From assembly GCA_001579985.1 (NCBI GenBank), contig LRSR01012240.1:1-33042 (forward strand): a DNA stretch of 33,042 bases. Direction: 5' to 3'. This stretch comes from Hypsibius dujardini (taxonomy: Eukaryota; Tardigrada; Eutardigrada; Parachela; Hypsibiidae). The notes beneath the pieces were generated by a model. That model made no database searches. It had not been told where the DNA came from and was given only the letters and a program-made list of their open reading frames with translations. A program made the position numbers and the translations under genes. This document shows, in pieces, positions 1 to 10,936 of this stretch; the first letter of the stretch is position 1; each line of letters opens with the position of its first letter.

Positions 1-1228
1 CGTCTTGATATAGTTTTAACGCCACTGTTGGATGCATCCTAATGCACTGTAATGCCAGCAGGTCCAATTACCAACCGCTTCATTGATTGGGGTTGCGGGA
101 CATTCATTTCCGTCTCTCAAGACCTGGGAAGAATTAAAATATAAGGCTTGATGTGTTCGTTAAAACCGGCTTTCAAATAAAGGCTTCTGGAACTTGAGCT
201 TCATTGTTTAGCTATGACGGTTGAGGCTATGTGAGTGATATGCCCAACAACATGTGAACCTGTCGAGGAGGGGAAAGAATCGTAATAATATCGCTGATTT
301 TTCATTCCATTTTGATGAATTGAATAATCAACCTTGCAAACTGACCTCTAAAAAACCCATCTTCCATAAATTAATAGTTACTTCACGTCTATATGAAGCA
401 AAATCAGCGTCGATCGTTGGTTGTCGGTCGAGCATGCCGCCAAATATCGCGCGCAAATTTCCAGTAAAAAATGCAAAACGCTATCGCTTCTTCCAGACTG
501 ACACCGAAGCTCTTGCTTTGCCAGACATGATTATTTACTAGTCCAATTTCAAGGCCTTCTGCAATCGACCCAGTCTAGTCCAGGCGTCGGGCCGTGAAAT
601 AGGGGGCATATTTAACGGGCCCTTGTTGTTGGCTCTAATGTTGATCTGTCAAGTTCGAATCATTGTCAATGCGGTGAAGTCAACGGTGAGGAAGTTCCTG
701 GCCAATACGAGGGTCAATCCCGCTCGACCTGCGGCTGTGTTGGGTCCCACAATCATTAGGATCGTTTGGAGCTTCTTGCGATGGATCCAGTAATTGAATG
801 CCCGTCTTTAAGAGTGCCTAATTCCATGGCCGACAGGTGCAGACCAACAATCAGGAGTGGTCGGGTGTGAAATTGTACTTTGATACAGTCAACGTGGTAC
901 ACTCATTAGCCGAATGGACCGATTAGGGCGTGGCTAGACACCTCTTTTTTTCAACTCACTCCTCAGCAATAGACAAACAGACAGATAAACAAACAAACAA
1001 ATAGACAGACAGAAAAAGACGGACACAGAGATACACAGACAGAGAGACAATAAAAAAGTCATTTATTCCGTGCGGCAATGATTCTTAATTTGGATTATAA
1101 TTCCCGTGTTATGTTTCCGGTCCGCTGGAAAGGTCATTTGCGGTCTGTGCAACATGATTCAAGGTTGAAGCATGTCGCAAAGCTGAGCATCTTCAGGCCT
1201 TTAAATGTCAGGTCAACGGAGTAAAAGT
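1..1228. other. 3' flank of GGT gene, no gene recognised
   Basis: No recognisable protein or RNA gene is seen here. An open frame at 254-541 (+, 95 codons) resembles nothing I know and looks like chance. A degenerate CAGA-rich stretch lies at about 971-1050. The hexamer TTTATT at 1062-1067, which reads AATAAA on the minus strand, lies about 165 bases past the GGT stop codon and is a plausible polyadenylation signal for that gene. Confidence 0.5.
1062..1067 (-). promoter_or_regulatory. candidate polyadenylation signal of GGT gene
   Basis: AATAAA on the minus strand, about 165 bases downstream of the GGT stop codon at 1229-1231. Position and sequence fit a canonical poly(A) signal. No transcript evidence is available. 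Confidence 0.4.
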
Positions 1229-4200
1229 CTATAGTCCGGCGGGGCTTCCGCCTTTGCGAAAATCACAGTTAGCATGAATTGTCCCGTTGGAAAGGCGGAC
1301 CACGCCCTGAATTACCGCACTAAAGCCCTCAGTAGCCTGGACAACCTTGTGACCTTTTATCTGCAGCGCTTCAATTTCGGTCCTGCTGAAGTTTCGCTCG
1401 TATTCCAGCACCATAGGGGACAGTTGGTGGTGCAGCCTGGGTGCGTCGATAGCTTCCTTGATGGTCTGCCCTAAATATAGGACTCGAAGAAGAACCTGTC
1501 AAAATAAACATTTTGGCCAGTTGTCCATTCACTAATGAAATTCAAGTATTTTTGCACAAAGGAAGAAGCACGGTGATATTTGGCGTTTACAAACATTGGC
1601 AACGCCGGAGATGATGCGAGATCCCCCGGAAGCTCCCACGACAATTCGGACATCGCCATTGCTGTCAGTTACGACCGTAGGTGACATGCTGGACTGCGGT
1701 CGCTTGCCGGGTGCAATGCGGTTCTGCTGGGACGGTGGAAGGCCGAAAAAATTGGAGGCCGTTGGGTTGGTGGTGAAGTCGTCCATCTCATTGTTGAGGA
1801 TTATCCCCGTTGATTTCGAGACTCGTTTCGAGCCAAACCTAAGTTTAAACATTCTCCATTATATTGTTCCTAAACTAAATAGACTAAATTCCTATAGTAT
1901 AATATGACCGGGCAATGTGCCTATAATATGTTCCTAAATGTCTGTTTTGTGTGTCTGATTATCTAAATGCCGGCCCGGAATATGTCTGTCTGCCTATCTG
2001 TCTGTTTACCCGACTGTCTGTTTGTCTGTCTGTCACTCTGTCTAGCTGGTGGCCCTCTAAACAACCTATCTTTCTGCTATATGTCTGCCTGACTGATTAT
2101 CAGCCGGTCTCTACACAATTTAGTTTTCTGTTTTTTACTACTTTACCGCATGTCCCTATCTAGTTGTCTTATGCTGTAAAACCAATTACTCACTAGGTTA
2201 GAATGCTTGGCTGATCAAGTTTGAGCCAAAAATATTGCCTGTGCATGCAGAGTGGCTCTAAATCAGTCAGCCAAACATTGTGTCCGTGTTCGTATTTATG
2301 TGTCTTAAGGCATAAAGAGCATTTTTTTTTACTTACAAGGTGTTGATGGTAGTGGTAAGAGCAACGGCGTTGCCATCCTTGTCAAGGATAGACATGTGGG
2401 AAGTTCCGACCTGTCCGACTGGCGACAGCACTTTCACGCCGTAGTACGCGGGATCGTTGGACGTGTGGGTCTCCTTGATGAGTTCTTTGGTTTGATGGGC
2501 CAGCTCGTGGGACTTTAGTGACTCTACCAACTAAGCAGAAAACAAATGCAAATCAAAACGTCATTAATCTTTCGAGTAGTTTTATGGTTTAAAAGGAGAA
2601 CGCAGTTCCAGAAAATTAAATCATTTAAATTGCATTCAATATAGACAGCAGATGGAATTATATTACGTTAGATTTGGATGTAGAAATAAAAACGAGATTA
2701 ACTGCCGGTATTTTTCATACTGCTTATGCAACAGATTCTGACCTCGTCCACACTTGGCTCGAAAGCGGGATCGCCCAACTTTGTTCTTCTGGCGTAAGCA
2801 AATTTCATGGCTTCCACGAACCGCTGGTAGAGGAGGATTTTGTCGTCGTTTGTCATAGCATTCCAGGAGCTGTTGTTGTACTGGTAATTGTCCATGATGT
2901 TGAGGATGAACTGGAGAATGGCACTCCCACCGGGAGGAGGCATTCCATAGAGGTTAGTGCCGTCCAGCAACTGTGTGTGAAGGGCGTCGGAGACGGTGAC
3001 TTTGTAGTTGCTCACATCAGCTAAGGTCATTAATCCCCCTAGACAATGTCGAATAAATAATTACCAATTAAATATTCCAAAACGAAATTCTTTAACATTT
3101 AGTTTTTAATTTTTAATTGCAAGACTTAAAGTTCAAGGCTTCGAAATTCATATGTACTTGGGTGAAAATCAAGAAATTTTTTATTTCTTGGAATAATTCA
3201 TGATTTATGGAATTATTTTTGTACTTTTGTACTCTGGATAAGTATTTTAAACTATTTTTATTATAAACTGAACCATCTGGTTTATTTTTGCAATAGTTTC
3301 CCTTCAATCTAAAATATCAAAAAATATTAATTTGCCTAGGAAGAAAGCGATAAAAAGTAGCTACCTCCGCGTTGGATATCATCAACTAGTTGATGGGCAA
3401 TCTTTCCGCGGTAGAACTCGTCAACACCGGCCTTGTCCTCGGCAATCATCTGTAGCGTCTCCGCCAAGACGGGGTACTTAATCCGATCTCCTTCCGCGTA
3501 GAGTTCTCCGCTTGTTGCATTCTTCATAAAGAGACTCGACAAGCCTTCATCGAACCCGGATCTAATCAGATGAGCATTCTCTGCTATCGCTCCGGCTAAT
3601 GCCGCATCCACCGTCACACCCTCCCTGGCCAGAGCGATGGCTGGCTCCAACAGCTCGGACCAGCTTACTTTTCCACTTCCGAACCGTTTGAAAGCCTCCC
3701 AGTACCCGGCAAGTTCACCTGAAGAAAATGCAAAACTTGACAGTTTACCATGTCCGGATGGTTTTCAAGACTTAAATATATAGTTTAATGTCTATGCATA
3801 AAAAATAAGTGTATTTTGTTTGTATGTATATTCAAATGAGTAAAACATAATAAAACATAGTTCTATTTGCAGTCATTCCTCTAATGTATTATTCAATAAT
3901 GTGCGGTAACAACCCCATCAACTCTTTTTAAATAGCTTCAACAATTATGTTATGTTATATAGCTGTCTAAATATGTGCAGAGTATATACACCATACATCT
4001 ATACATATATACATTAATGCTTAATATTATTTTTAAAGCTAAAAATATTTTCGTTAAAAGCTTCCTTAGTTCAAATTACAGGATTGACTTGGAATGTTGG
4101 TCCTTCCTCTTAAAATGTCATCTTCGCAGCCAAAGGGACAACGTACCTGGGACACCAATTGCTGTCCATCCCAGCAGGGAGGAATAGTTCTTATTGGTCA

Positions 4201-5117
4201 CGTACATCAACTCGGTAGCAGCCCCGGGCGCTACCTCGCGAGCGTCCAGTGCGGTGGCCTTCTTCGAAGAACGATTGTAAAAGACCATAAAAAATCCCCC
4301 ACCGAGCCCGCAGCTTTGCGAGTGGAATAGTCCACCACAGAGAGCCGTTGCGATGGCCGCGTCCGCCGCTGACCCATCTTTCAGTAGAATCTGACTAAAC
4401 AAAATGTTGTCAATAAATTAGCCAAACTGGACCGTACAACTTATTTTGTGAGGAGCTATTAAACCCGTTTAAGGTTATTAACTTGGACATTCATTCATTT
4501 ACGTTCCATTTACAATTTATCAATATTTTCATTCATGTAGGTTTCACATGTTTCCTTCCTTCACATGTCAGTCTCGCTCCTGCTCCAGCATAAAAAATCG
4601 TAAAGCTTGCACAAGGTCCAAGATTGATAATTACAGTTGACAGAAATGTTCAAGTGCTTTTCACCCAACTTGTGTCAATTTTTCTCGCAAGTGATCATGC
4701 AAGGAAATTACTCTGAAATTACTGTAATCAAATACTACTATACAAAGCCGGCTGATGGAAACAATGAGCTTCAGACTAAACGGCCATTTGGGTACATTCG
4801 GTTCTTGTTATTGCAGTTAAAAATTTGTACTACAGTAGAAAGCTAAACAATACACCTGTTTGCGCTTACTTTCCAACTGAAGAGCAATGTGCCGAATCTG
4901 CCGCGACGGATTGTAGGTTGTACTTGGCCAGGACGGATGGCGACGGTTGGGGAGTCGAGGAGAAGGATGTGCCATTAAAGGGATCCGAGGTTTGCTGGTG
5001 GAAGAAGCTTAGCGACGTAGCAGCAAAGCTTTGTTTAGTCCAGATGAGACAAAAAGTCAGGCAAATGAGGCTGCTTAGCTCGATCCAACTAGCCCACTGA
5101 TGAGATAGCCCCGTCAT
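1229..5117 (-). CDS. gamma-glutamyltransferase (glutathione hydrolase), 7 exons
   Basis: Cleaves and transfers the gamma-glutamyl group of glutathione and its conjugates at the outer cell surface; N-terminal nucleophile (Ntn) family. Exons (minus): 4870-5117, 4147-4394, 3365-3718, 2743-3038, 2337-2530, 1595-1838, 1229-1495. They join in phase to about 616 residues, close to animal GGT1 (about 570) plus a longer N-terminus. The ATG at 5117 is followed by a hydrophobic stretch (about residues 15-28), fitting a type II signal anchor. Visible family motifs: DAREVAP with the substrate-binding Arg at about 135; GTSHMS with the nucleophile Thr at about 425, where autocleavage would split large and small subunits; NNEMDDF at about 462-468; SSMSP at about 496-500; GASGG at about 515-519. 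All key residues are present, so it is predicted active. Which vertebrate GGT paralogue is closest is not resolved. Confidence 0.93.
1981..2043. repeat. degenerate (CTGT)n tract in GGT intron 5
   Basis: Plus-strand stretch dominated by CTGT, CTGC and CTAT units, wholly inside the intron between the exons at 2337-2530 and 1595-1838. In the GGT transcript it reads as CAGA-type repeats. Confidence 0.75.
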
Positions 5118-5169
5118 TTTTTGAACAAAAATTCAGGTCGTATGCTAAGACAACAGACACAACGAACCA

Positions 5170-5180
5170 CCTGAAAAAAA
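5170..5180 (-). promoter_or_regulatory. candidate splice acceptor in the GGT 5' untranslated region
   Basis: On the minus strand a run of T ends in CAG at 5173-5171, 53 bases upstream of the GGT ATG at 5117. It is a strong 3' splice-site sequence, so the 5' UTR probably begins there, either by cis-splicing from an upstream non-coding exon or by spliced-leader trans-splicing. The sequence alone does not separate these. Confidence 0.4.
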
Positions 5181-6202
5181 GTCTAGTGAGTGTGGGTTGC
5201 TTTGGCTGGAAGGTGTTTTTTTTCGGCGCGATATTTAACTGGTTACAACATGACAACCACACCGATAGATGAATATTATGTGCTTCACTGCGCGTATTCG
5301 CAGCTTGTGCAAACAAAAGGAAGACAACCGTAAAAGTTGCTCAGTTCACGTTTGCAACTTGCTGAGTCAAAGTTGCGGCCCGCAGTACAGGTATCCAGTA
5401 ATAAGGGTGGGAATGAAGCAGTGTTAACTTCTAAGAAAGGACCAAGACATTACCCAATGTCAACTGCCTTTCCATGAAATAAACAATTTAAATGGCGAAT
5501 AACGACTGGAGGCACATAGTTTCACCTAAGGTTTCGCTCCAGACACCTACTTTTATTTATCGTGAGTCCGGCGACAGCTACTTCATTAGTTAATTAAATA
5601 CTTGCGTTTGACTCCGGACACCTACTTTTACAAAATACACTTGTTTTGATTTATCGGCAGCGCAAACAAAGTTCGACATGAAATAAATTAGACAGGCACA
5701 ACCACATATTCATAAATATGTGGGATCACTATGTCAGATGACAATTACGGTACTTGCATGTCAAATCATCCACGTAGAATCTTTGAATTGAATGGTGCGT
5801 CTTTAGTGTCTTTCGATGCGCAGAATCATTGACTAAAATGTCATTTGAGCCATCGGTTAGAGTTTCGTCTTGGGCGTTCATAGTGTTAGTGTGGTAACGT
5901 CTTACAGAACACATTCTTAGTAAGTAAGACAGGATAACATACGGCGACTTATGGTGACTTATAGCAAAGTAACAGCTTTTGATCTGCTCCTTCGAAGTGC
6001 CATAAAACAACTGGATCGTTTCACTCTACAGTTTGTCAGGCAACAAGAGAAAAACTTCTAATTATCTCTTCAGGTTTTTTCAAATTAAATAAGATCATAA
6101 CTAGGACCAGATCAAATGGAAAAATGCCATATGAACGCTATTTTTGCTTTAGATTTTTCTGTTTTAGATTTTAGATTTTGAGATTCTTTTATATTTAAGA
6201 TA
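5181..6202. other. intergenic DNA between GGT and EDEM3, no gene recognised
   Basis: No protein family was recognised on either strand. A 19-base near-identical unit, CTCC(A/G)GACACCTACTTTTA, occurs at 5537-5555 and again at 5612-5630. A 93-codon minus frame at 5729-6010 shows no recognisable domain or convincing splice context. Confidence 0.4.
5537..5630. repeat. short direct repeat, 19 bases, 75-base period
   Basis: Two copies of CTCC(A/G)GACACCTACTTTTA at 5537-5555 and 5612-5630, differing at one base. The surrounding sequence between copies is not obviously repeated, so this is a local duplication or a pair of binding-site-like motifs of unknown meaning. Confidence 0.6.
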
Positions 6203-7060
6203 TCATGCCAATATCAATTGTAAGTAATTGTAAAGGTCTATGGATGAAGGGGTCTCTAATGCACCGGGAAGTGCGTCCCACCTATAATCAAACTGGACAA
6301 TGGAAGGTGGAACGTGCGAGGAATTTAGGTAATCTAGAACGTATAAAATATCATAAACGTTGAGTTGATAAGGGAGCGTGAAGGTGAAAACGGGAAGAAA
6401 AAGTGAAAGGGGAAGGTGACCGTAAAACGTGAGGCCATAGCAAACCTGGAATGCCATTCTGTGGGCCACCATATCCTCGTCTGCATCACATACCCAAGTA
6501 GTTTGATTTTGTTGGTTGTAAGTCTCCACAGTCAGCAAAAAGACTGACCCGAAGATATGTTATTTTTCAAGTTTCTAAATAAGCGGCAGCGCAAGTATTA
6601 AACTATTTAAGAAAAAACATTCCCCATGCATTGGCAGAAAACAGTACTAAATAGACCGGTAATGTAGCTAATAATGTGCCGAGCGACGGTACGATTTGAG
6701 GTGTTGCAAGGATTTTCATCGCCGTCGCTGGGAATAAGACGCTGGATAGCCTGGTGGGAAGGGGGCAGGGCAGTCGTTACGGTCAATGATCGTTCCGCAC
6801 TCATTGCTGTTGCAGGGGATTACCGCCGGGCTTGATGAAGCTGGAATCCCACTAAACGGACCGGCTGTTGTAGCCGTACAATTTCATCTTCATATTGACC
6901 CGCTACCAATTTGGACCGCAGCCAAACTTCACCCAATGACTGCCATTGATCGCAGGGACTCCGTTGACCGGAAAGGGTGAAGAACTTTCTATCGGCTGGA
7001 ACCTGCCGCACCAACTGAGCCCGATAGTTCGAGTAAACATTAGACGAACAACAGTTATTT
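6203..7060 (-). other. orphan coding-like fragments, unrecognised
   Basis: Several minus-strand frames look more protein-like than chance but do not join cleanly. One (about 6905-7060) ends with GSHWVKFGCGPNW. One (about 6720-6880) is Cys- and Pro-rich with NECGTIIDRNDCPAPFPPGY. One (about 6448-6538) carries TTWVCDADEDMVAHRMAFQ followed by CAG|GTTTGC, a possible donor. They could be exons of a small secreted Cys-rich protein, 3' exons of an alternative EDEM3 transcript, or a decayed gene. None ends in a KDEL-like signal. I do not recognise a family. Confidence 0.25.
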
Positions 7061-7173
7061 TTTTCGGAAATCACAGGGGTTTGCCTTTTTCTGTGGTTCT
7101 TTTCAATCCCCAGATGTTGATGACCCCTCGGTGGAATCCAGACTCATCGTACAGCTTCTTTTTCAACTTACAA

Positions 7174-7179
7174 TTTAAT
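7174..7179 (-). promoter_or_regulatory. candidate polyadenylation signal of EDEM3 gene
   Basis: ATTAAA on the minus strand, about 90 bases past the EDEM3 stop codon at 7271-7273. It is the commonest variant poly(A) hexamer and supports the stop at 7271 being the true end of the gene. Confidence 0.35.
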
Positions 7180-7270
7180 ACCTTCTAAAGTTCCAAAATT
7201 GCAAGGTAAAACAGCTGCGGCTAAGAGTGAATTTTTGTTTAAAAGAAGATACATGGACGCAATAAAAGTG

Positions 7271-10200
7271 TTATTGACCAGGCCCCATGGTTACCACTAA
7301 ATCATCACACCGATTAAAAGCATCCAATAAAACTTTGCCCTCGACATCGTACAAAAAAAGTGCCGGTATTGTGACAGCTGTGTTATTTGAACCGGGATCG
7401 CCAGACATGGCGAATGCGCTAACGTCCGCCTGAAAAGATGTGCCCTCCTTGTTGTCGACCACAATCATCGCCACCGCTCCGGCACCTTCCACGTTCCGGG
7501 CCTTCTCGACAAACATACAGCTGCCACGGCTGACTACGGCGATGTTACCGCGGATGTTGATCAGGCCTTCGGCTGTACAGGCAGACGGGGGATCTGCATA
7601 CGCGAGCTTGCCTGCAGACAAGATAGATGGACAGACATATAGTCAAACAGACTCAGAGAGACACAGACAGATAGCCAGACAGACGGGCTGACAGAAAAAC
7701 GAGAGAAGCAGACATGCAGAGAGACAGGCAGGCAAGCAAACAGATAGAGGAGAAAGAGAGGCAGGCAGACAGGTAAACAGACAGACAGACAAACATACAG
7801 TAAGGCAGACAAATGTACCTACCTTTGAGAGTGGTGAGATCTTTGCCAAGTTGCTTGCCGAACTGGGCGGGGGCGGCTTTGAGGATGCGATCGAGACCGG
7901 TCTGCTCGGATGTGATTCGCACGGCGGCAGGTGGGAAGAAGAGTTCCCGCGCGGAGGGTTGGCGGAAGGTCTGAGCAATCTCCTGTAGGAAAAGCATACC
8001 CTCGGCAGCCAGGCCCATGTGTTTGGCCTTGGCAGCGTCCTGGGAGATGAGGATGGTACCGTCACGTTTGACTACCGTAATCCCCATTTCGGCAAGTAAA
8101 ATGACCTGGATGGAAGAAATAAGCACCTTGGTCAGTAATCCAGCTTGACATACATACACAGACAAACACACAGATAAGCATATGACCGATCAGTTGAAGG
8201 TTAAGCGGCAGACAGGCAGAATAATCCGACAGGGAAGCAGACAGAAAAGGGAGACGAAAATAGAAAAACAATAGTTTAGATAAATACTAGTAAAACGAGC
8301 AGAACGCATACAAGACAGTCAATCAATGGATCAGTCATCAGTCAGGCAGACAAACGATCCGAAATACAATGGTGTTAAAAATAGAAGAATTAGCTATGCT
8401 CTTAGTTAGACATGAACCAGGAAACAAAACGGTAAGCAGACCAAACGCAAAGCAGAACATAATAATCAGACGTCTGAACAAACATCTCCGACAACCACGC
8501 ACATTTCAGAGTAAACGAAACGGAATCTGGCAGTCCTTCAGAAAGAAATCGAGAAAGCAGACATGCGTAGTCATAGAACGGTGAAGAGACAGACATACAT
8601 ACATAGGATATGGGTGAACGTAAGGAGGCCGGCCGTCTAGGCTTGCGTGAAAACAAATGGACAGACCGAACGACAGGCAGAAAAAAATCTAAACCAGTAA
8701 ACAGACAGGCAGCCAGCCAGACAAACAAACAAACAAACACTGAGCCAGACGGACAAATAGATAAATAAACAGACAGACAGGCAGACAAGCAAAAATACAG
8801 ACAGGCAAACAAGCAGACAGACAAACAGACAGACAGACCAATTGATTGGCAATCAAATAGACAGATAAACAGGCAAGCAAACAGGTAATTAGACAGACAG
8901 ACAGACAAAAATTTAGACGGGTAGACATGCATACAAACGGGCAGGCAGGCAGACAAATGGACCGACACCAAAGCGGTCCTATAAGCAAACAAACTGAAAG
9001 CAATGTAAGAGGATATAGTATTGGAGTACGCGAGCCAGGCAGAATATGAGAAAGAAAGGGCGAGCAATGAAGGAAAAACAAGCCACAAAGAGGAGAGAAA
9101 GTGGGTGCGTGGAACGTGTGTTACTCCAACTGAATCACCTGGCAGCAGATAAAAATAGTGAGGACGACGACAGGGATGAGGAGCTCCTCAGCGAGGAGCA
9201 CCCGCAGACCACTCACGTGTTCCGGGTTCTCCCAGTTGATCTCAGAGGCAAAGACGGAACGCTGCTGCAGACGTTGTTGTTGCGCCGTCTGAGACATTTC
9301 AGGCCGATGGCGACACTGAGGCACGGCGGAGGCATCTCGACTGTCCAACGGTGAGACGTCAATAAATTCGTCCCAGATTGAGCTGAAGTTGACGACCAGA
9401 TGAGAACTGGGGCAAGAGAGAGAAGGCTCTTCAGAGTGTGTGTGCACCTCGAGGTGCTGTCGCGGGAAGAAGGTGACGTTTTGTCGGGCAAGCTGAACGG
9501 GAAGGAGATGAGCTTCGGTGGTGAAGATGTAGTCGTGGAGGTCCACTAGTAATTCCTCTGCAAGGTAATCCAACAAAGCCGTCCTTAAAAGTTAATAGCT
9601 GGACAAAGAGACAGACAGCAGACAGACAGGTAGGAAGGCAGTAAGAGAGAATAAGAGTACATAACGTACCTGGTTCGCTGAAAAGAAGGTAAAGGTATTT
9701 GAGAGTCTCGGAGAGGAAGAAAGAGTCCATGCGATCATCATGAGTTCCCGCATTGGTGTCTTTCAGTGCAGCATAGCCACACTTTACTCTGGAGTAAATC
9801 TCCAGGCTCTCTACAAGATTCTCTCCGACTTCCAGGTAAAAAGGGTCTTTAGTGGCACTGTAGAGGAAATATGTGGACTCGATGAATTCCGGCCGGAGAT
9901 AACTTTCTGCCCAATACATCCGCAGTTCCGGCTCGGGAGTGAAGGCTTCCGGCAAGAAGTTGTAACGCTGTACAACTTTATGCAGTGTCTGTATTGAAAG
10001 AAAAACACTAACTTAAGTGCAACTGTCTTTCTTTGCCTTGTTTATCTGTGTGTCTATGTGCCGGTGTCTGTCTTCGCCTGCCTGGCTTAATGTCTGTCTG
10101 CTGTAAGCGTTAAATTGGTCTGTGTGCGTGTATGTATATGTATCTTTTTGTCTGCACATGCTCCTGTCGGTCTGCCTGTCGGCCTACCCGTTTCGTTGAC

Positions 10201-10898
10201 TTGATAATGTTACTGTAAATGTCTGCCTGCCTGTTTACCCTGAAAGAGTCTTTTGCCAGTTCGACATCTCCATAAAGAACTTGCAGACCAGGAAAGAAGG
10301 CTGTCAGCGCATCGAGATACGGTTTGGACGTGGACTGCGGTTGATGCATGTGCACGTCCTGCATGCGGGAATTCACCATCACGTACTTTAACAGCCCCTG
10401 ATAATGCCGGTGGAACCGATGGAGGTACGTCTCATCACCCAACAAAATGTACGTCTTCAAGACATATTCGTAGTAGGAATCAAGACCGGCACCGATGCCT
10501 GATTCACGCCGGATCCAGTCACCGCTGTCCACATCGATGATATGACCCATCAGACTGGAACTACTGTGCCGCTTGTGCCAGAGGTAGTCCATAGCCAAAC
10601 GGGATTTCTCCTCGAAGATTGGATCACCTGTCAAACGGCTCAGAGCAGCGAATTCTGAAATCGAAGAATACATGAATGAAAGCATTTCAACATGTTACGT
10701 CCTGTGTCTGTTTTTATCACTATCTGGCATACCGCAGTCCGTTTCTCTGCTTGTCTGTCTGCTTGTCTGCCTGTCTGTCTGTCTGTCTGTCTGTCTGTCT
10801 GCCTGTCTGCCTGTCTGCCTGCTTGTCTGCCTGTCTGTCTGTCTGTCTGTCTGTCTGCCTGTCTGCCTGCCTGCCTGTCTGCCTGCCTGCCTGTCTGT

Positions 10899-10936
<38 letters not shown>

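Noticed and set aside
254-541. 95-codon plus-strand frame at the left edge
   Set aside because: No domain, signal peptide or splice context; its length is within what chance allows.
5729-6010. 93-codon minus-strand frame as a possible EDEM3 C-terminal exon
   Set aside because: No acidic tail or KDEL-like ending, and no splice sites linking it in phase to the exon ending at 7271.
8690-8970. CRISPR-like array of short repeats
   Set aside because: The unit is four bases with no unique spacers of fixed length, and the surroundings are eukaryotic.
8402-9088. 228-codon minus-strand frame rich in Cys, Leu, Ser and Val
   Set aside because: It is a read-through of the CAGA/TCTG repeat inside EDEM3 intron 5. 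Repeats of four bases keep all frames open and give the CLSVCLSV pattern.
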